Below, piece after piece: positions 59,864 to 64,000 of a stretch of DNA of 64,000 nucleotides. The translations under genes and the position numbers were made by a program. Numbering within the stretch: position 1 is the first letter of the stretch; every line of letters starts with the position of its first letter. The notes beneath the pieces are model-generated. The model ran no database searches. It saw nothing but the letters and a program-made list of their open reading frames with translations, and was not told the DNA's origin. Origin of the DNA: Palaemon carinicauda (taxonomy: Eukaryota; Arthropoda; Malacostraca; Decapoda; Palaemonidae); the NCBI RefSeq assembly GCF_036898095.1, contig NC_090735.1:10796112-10860111 (forward strand), in the 5' to 3' direction.

Positions 59864-61943
59864 TTGAGTAATCACACATGAAATTGACTCTTTGAAGTAA
59901 AGAAAATGCTTTGGATTTATTTCAAGAACTATATCAAAATGCATGAAATTGCACTGTGAGCTATAAAGCAATGGAAATTAACAACACAAATTTGAGAAAA
60001 TTTTGTAGAAGATGACGACCATGGGAAGGATACGTACCCATAAGTTCCTCCCTGAAACAATGACTTAATTCATCAAGGAACACACATGAATCTGTATCTC
60101 ACTGGATATTAGTTTGATTTCTATAGTTATTTTATCAGAGAACAGAAGGTGAAGTAACTGAAAATGTTTGTACCCAGGCAAAGTTTTGAACACTGGGCCC
60201 TTAGACCTCCTGGCCCGTATATCCATGACTAAGAAGGAGTCTAAAGTAAAAGAAATAAAATAAAGTGCATAATTACACACTACCTTTAACTTCAAAAAAT
60301 GTTAACAATTAGTAACAATTAGGTGAAGGGCATTTTCAACACCAAAACCAAGAAAATTGGAGGAAAAGGGTTCATAATTTCCTTGTTATTAGAATAACCA
60401 TGTCTAACAAAAGATTAACAAAAGATATGAAAATTCCTTTCCAGAAAGTATGATCTCCACCCACATCAACGTCATTTGCTCATTAGTATCTTGAGCACTC
60501 TGTAATACTCAGTAGGTAGTGTTCTATTCAATTTGTATATTAGCACATTATTGTTTCACGACAAGGAAATAATAGTATTAGATTTAAAAGCATCACTGCT
60601 ATTTTAGTAAAGACTGTCCCAAGTTTCTCCAAATAAAACTAGCCCTCCTGTCTACCTACTGCCAATGACAAAAAATTATCTATAGGTAAACCACTATTGC
60701 TTAAACCCTAGTCACTCATTGGCAAATTATTGGCCGTGATTGTTGTGATGGTTGATTGATTTTAAGTTTTCTGGCATCCTGACTTGTTGTAATGGCCATA
60801 ATTTAATTCATTATAAGATAAAAACAATGTATTACAGACAATATCTCTCAACAATCACCACGCTTCCCCACCATATCAGTAGGCTATGCCCCATTATGGC
60901 CCAGAAACTGTGATAATGGTATAGGTGTATGACTGCAAACACCTACACGGTCCATTTGCACCATCATTTATTGGCCATGTCAAGGCAACTGTTGCTGTAA
61001 TGGTGGCCTGGTGTCACAACGTATTGCCATTGGTTGGTATGTGGTGTTGCAAGCCTTGAGTTAATATGGCGACGCTTACCATATTTTTGGTTGCGCGACA
61101 AAATTCATTATGGTGACAAGGTACTTTTTGGTGGAAACGCCATTTGACAATGCAACTCCACAACCGTCAGCAAGCAAAGGAGGTTGCTCCAGCTGAGATC
61201 ATCACCACATAACAATTTTCCGAATGATGTCGCATAACCCCATGGTAACTGATGTCATGGTGGCACAAACAGCCGATGGGTTTTATCCACCAGAGCCACA
61301 CGCTTAAGGGCAACTATCGCCAAACTTCCTCGTTATGACGATTGCGAGCTTAGACCACATATATATGGCTCGGGCATGAAACCATAAATGTGCAGTTTAA
61401 CCATATTCTACCTGATGGTAAACCTTCGAATTTAACAGGAACAAGCTAAGGACCTAAGTCAATCTTATGATAATCTAAATGAGGAGACTTGTGGCATACA
61501 CTATGTAAAGCTGATATGAACAAAGAGTTTTTAATTCCAAATGTTATACAAGGCTATCCATAATTATTTAACATCATAATATCATCCAGCGAAGATGAAG
61601 TTTAATGTTTCTCCAATCTTGTTAGGGGTTAATTAGCCAATAAGTCTTAAGTATGAATGACTGGAAATTGATTTGACTTGGATTAAACATTTAATGATAC
61701 CCCCTAAATTTGCTAAATTTTCAAGGGTCACTGATGAATAATTTAAAATTCAAGGAAATATTTCTTTCGGAGTTATTCTGAGCATGTGTGTAAGTTGCAT
61801 TTATTCTATACTGCGAGTTGTTGTTTGTGAGGACTGTTATGTATGGAGAAGAGTGGAATGCCTAATCTTATATCCCGCCCATAAGGCTTAGTTGTTTTAC
61901 TTCATTGAAATTTCTTTCAGATGATGAAACTTGAAAAGGTCAT
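59864..61943. repeat. Second-array spacer S, copy 3
   Basis: This third copy of the 2-kb spacer follows the degenerate Lys at 59791. No gene is seen. Confidence 0.75.
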
Positions 61944-62016
61944 CGCCCGAACAGGGACTTGAACCCTGGACCCTTAGGTTAAAAGCCTAATGCTCTACCG
62001 ACTGAGCTATCCGGGC
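61944..62016 (-). tRNA. tRNA-Lys (UUU), intact
   Basis: Consensus 73 nt, TTTT downstream. It is the only consensus copy in the second array beyond the boundary gene at 48553. Confidence 0.95.
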
Positions 62017-62303
62017 TTGAAAACATGATAAGCTAAAGAATATTTCAAGTTAAAAAATAAAACAATAAGTAGCAGATGTAATACAGGCACAAAAGACGAG
62101 TTACCGTATGCACTAGAAGGATGTGAATATTTTAAGCCCCCTTTATATAGATTTTATAGAAAATGAAGCAAGGGTAGGATAATAATACATAAATTTACCT
62201 AAAAAATTATCTCATCAAATTAGAAACAAGACTCCCTCACCAAATCAAAAAATCACTACAGCTTGAGGATTTTCCAATGATGCTGCTATTTCCGGCATCA
62301 TAC

Positions 62304-62392
<89 letters not shown>

Positions 62393-63400
62393 GAATGATG
62401 TTTATAGTTTTTGTCACTGTATTTATTTCATTCATCCAATTCTAAATAAAGACCTAACAATAATCATGACCAAGGAGAAGATGCGTAGTCCTGGACTAAC
62501 TGTTTAAAGTGAAAAGGAAGGATAATGAGTCTTCCAGCCCGGGATTCTAAGGTGAATAGGAAAGTCTAAAAAGATTAATTGCAGCTTCATTAGAGTATCT
62601 GGATCTACATAGACAAAGAGGCCACCTTGTATGCTAAAGCATAAAAGGGAATTTTCAGCTGTTTTCAGAAGGGCCTTTATGAGAGATGAACAAAAGGGGA
62701 AGGATAATGGTACATAACTTCATTGCTCAAACAATGACCTAGTCTATTGACAGGAGCAGGAGCCTCACTTTCCAGCTCCAAAAAGTTGTGCCTCCTTCCA
62801 TTTTGAATTCCTTTGTTCAATGGTATTTTGCATAGGCTGAGGTACTCTGTATCTCTAATGAATTTGTACATAAGCATATAAGGATTTTACAAATAGGAAA
62901 TTAAAGCATCAGAATTACAGATATCAGTGATATGTCAACAATATTAGTAGCTATTTTATGTTAAAAAAAAAAAGCGATCCTATCTCCCAAAATTGTAGAT
63001 ATGAGCTTTCTTTCTATTTCTAAAATTTCAAAAATTTTATAACATACATGTACAAGCATTATGTCGATTTGACGAAAATGAAGCACATACTAGAAAAGCC
63101 ACCGAAAGAATGATAAGCAAAAGTGTTAAATATTTCCTTTTTAGAATATGAATAATAAAGAAACTATGATCCAATTAACTTCCTGGACGAATGAATTTCT
63201 CTTGTCTAAGATTCAGTATAATCAATATTGTCATAGTAAGTTCTTAGAAAATTATAAACTGGGCCCCCACACTCATCTCTTAATCTAGTACTTTAACTTC
63301 CTTTCACTCTTTTCAAAACATTCCTAACGACCCAACGTAACTTTAGTTTATTTACTATTACTTCACCAACGTCGATATTATGGAAAATATAAAAGGAAGA
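62017..63400. repeat. Second-array spacer T, copy 2
   Basis: It is homologous to 54432-55800. It ends where a LINE has inserted, near 63400. No gene is seen. Confidence 0.75.
62308..62387. repeat. (GA)n microsatellite
   Basis: Forty repeats in the second copy of spacer T. Confidence 0.97.
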
Positions 63401-64000
63401 GAAAAAGAGGGCTTTTGAAGAATGGCTGCAGAGTAATAGTATAGAGAAGTATGAAAAATATAGAGAGAAAAAATGTGGAAGTAAAGCGCAAGGTACGTGA
63501 GGCAAAGAGGGCAGCTGACCTGAGGTGGGGTCAGGGATTGGGTCAGTCATATGAAGAGAATAAGAAGAAGTTTTGGAAAGAAGTGAAGAGAGTAAGGAAG
63601 GCTAGCTCAAGAATTGAAGAGACAGTGAAAGATGGAAATGGAAGGTTGTTAAAAGGAGAGGAGGCAAGGAAAAGGTGGCCGGAATATTTTGAAAGTTTAC
63701 TGAATGTTGAGGATAATAGGGAGGCAGATATAATTTCTGTTGCAGGTGTTGAGGTGCCGGTGATGGGAGACGAGAATGAGAGAGAAATTACAATAGAGGA
63801 AGTGAAGAGAGCACTAGATGAAACGAGAGTAGGAAAAGCATCTGGTATGGATGGTGTGAGAGCTGAGATGTTGAAGGAAGGGGGTGTGACTGTAATTGAA
63901 TGGTTGGTGAGATGATTTAATATGTGTTTTGTGTTGTCAATGGTACCAGTAGATTGGGTTTGTGCATGTATTGTACCACTATATAAGGGTAAGGGAGATG
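63401..64000 (+). mobile_element. LINE, runs off the window
   Basis: The segment before RT of a non-LTR element. EAKRAADLRWGQGLGQSYEE, KDGNGRLLKGEEARKRWPEY and EVKRALDETRVGKASGMDGV are followed past an in-frame TGA (63913-63915) by PVDWVCACIVPLYKGKGD at the edge. A second break is an A-run shift near 63471. The insertion point in spacer T is about 63400. Confidence 0.85.

Overview
The window is non-coding, repeat-dominated eukaryotic DNA, most likely from an arthropod and probably a decapod crustacean. The evidence is AT-rich sequence, very long (GA)n microsatellites, a LINE 3' end whose sequence I recognise from decapod genomes, and tRNA-Lys(UUU) genes that differ from the Drosophila gene (from memory) almost only in the anticodon stem. 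I see no intact host protein-coding gene.

The backbone is an array of tRNA-Lys modules, all transcribed from the minus strand. I count 45 tRNA-like segments: 11 full-length genes identical to one another, 7 full-length variants, 2 copies with an internal 22-nt deletion, and 25 older relatives in four decayed classes (10 type A, 4 type B, 6 type C, 5 partial type D). Most class A-C and Lys modules on the left carry the same 5'-flank block followed by a purine (GA)n tract, so one ancestral module (microsatellite, flank, tRNA) was copied repeatedly. In bases 1-48552 the modules form seven macro-units of about 5.3-6.6 kb. Units 1 and 2 are near-identical, and so are units 6 and 7. Bases 48553-64000 hold a second array with other spacers and a super-unit of about 10 kb.

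The array has been hit by mobile elements. At 22651-28835 a complete but frameshifted LTR retrotransposon lies inside a type D tRNA relic, with a 4-bp target duplication. Its reverse transcriptase is Ty3/Gypsy-like, but integrase lies before RT as in Ty1/Copia, and its capsid region resembles the SCAN domain. This matches the Gmr1 group. At 38349-41175 and again at 44927-47752 (same site in two duplicated units) there is an element of about 2.83 kb with 305-bp inverted repeats. It encodes a broken protein whose acidic motifs resemble FEN1/XPG-type nucleases, ending in a Cys-rich tail. A PIF/Harbinger-like non-autonomous element (55895-57030, TTA target duplication) and several LINE pieces complete the set; one LINE runs off the right edge.

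Nothing here works as an operon. The likely functional content is the identical tRNA-Lys genes, most with a TTTT Pol III terminator about 9 nt downstream. The rest records module duplication, deletion, microsatellite change and transposon insertion.
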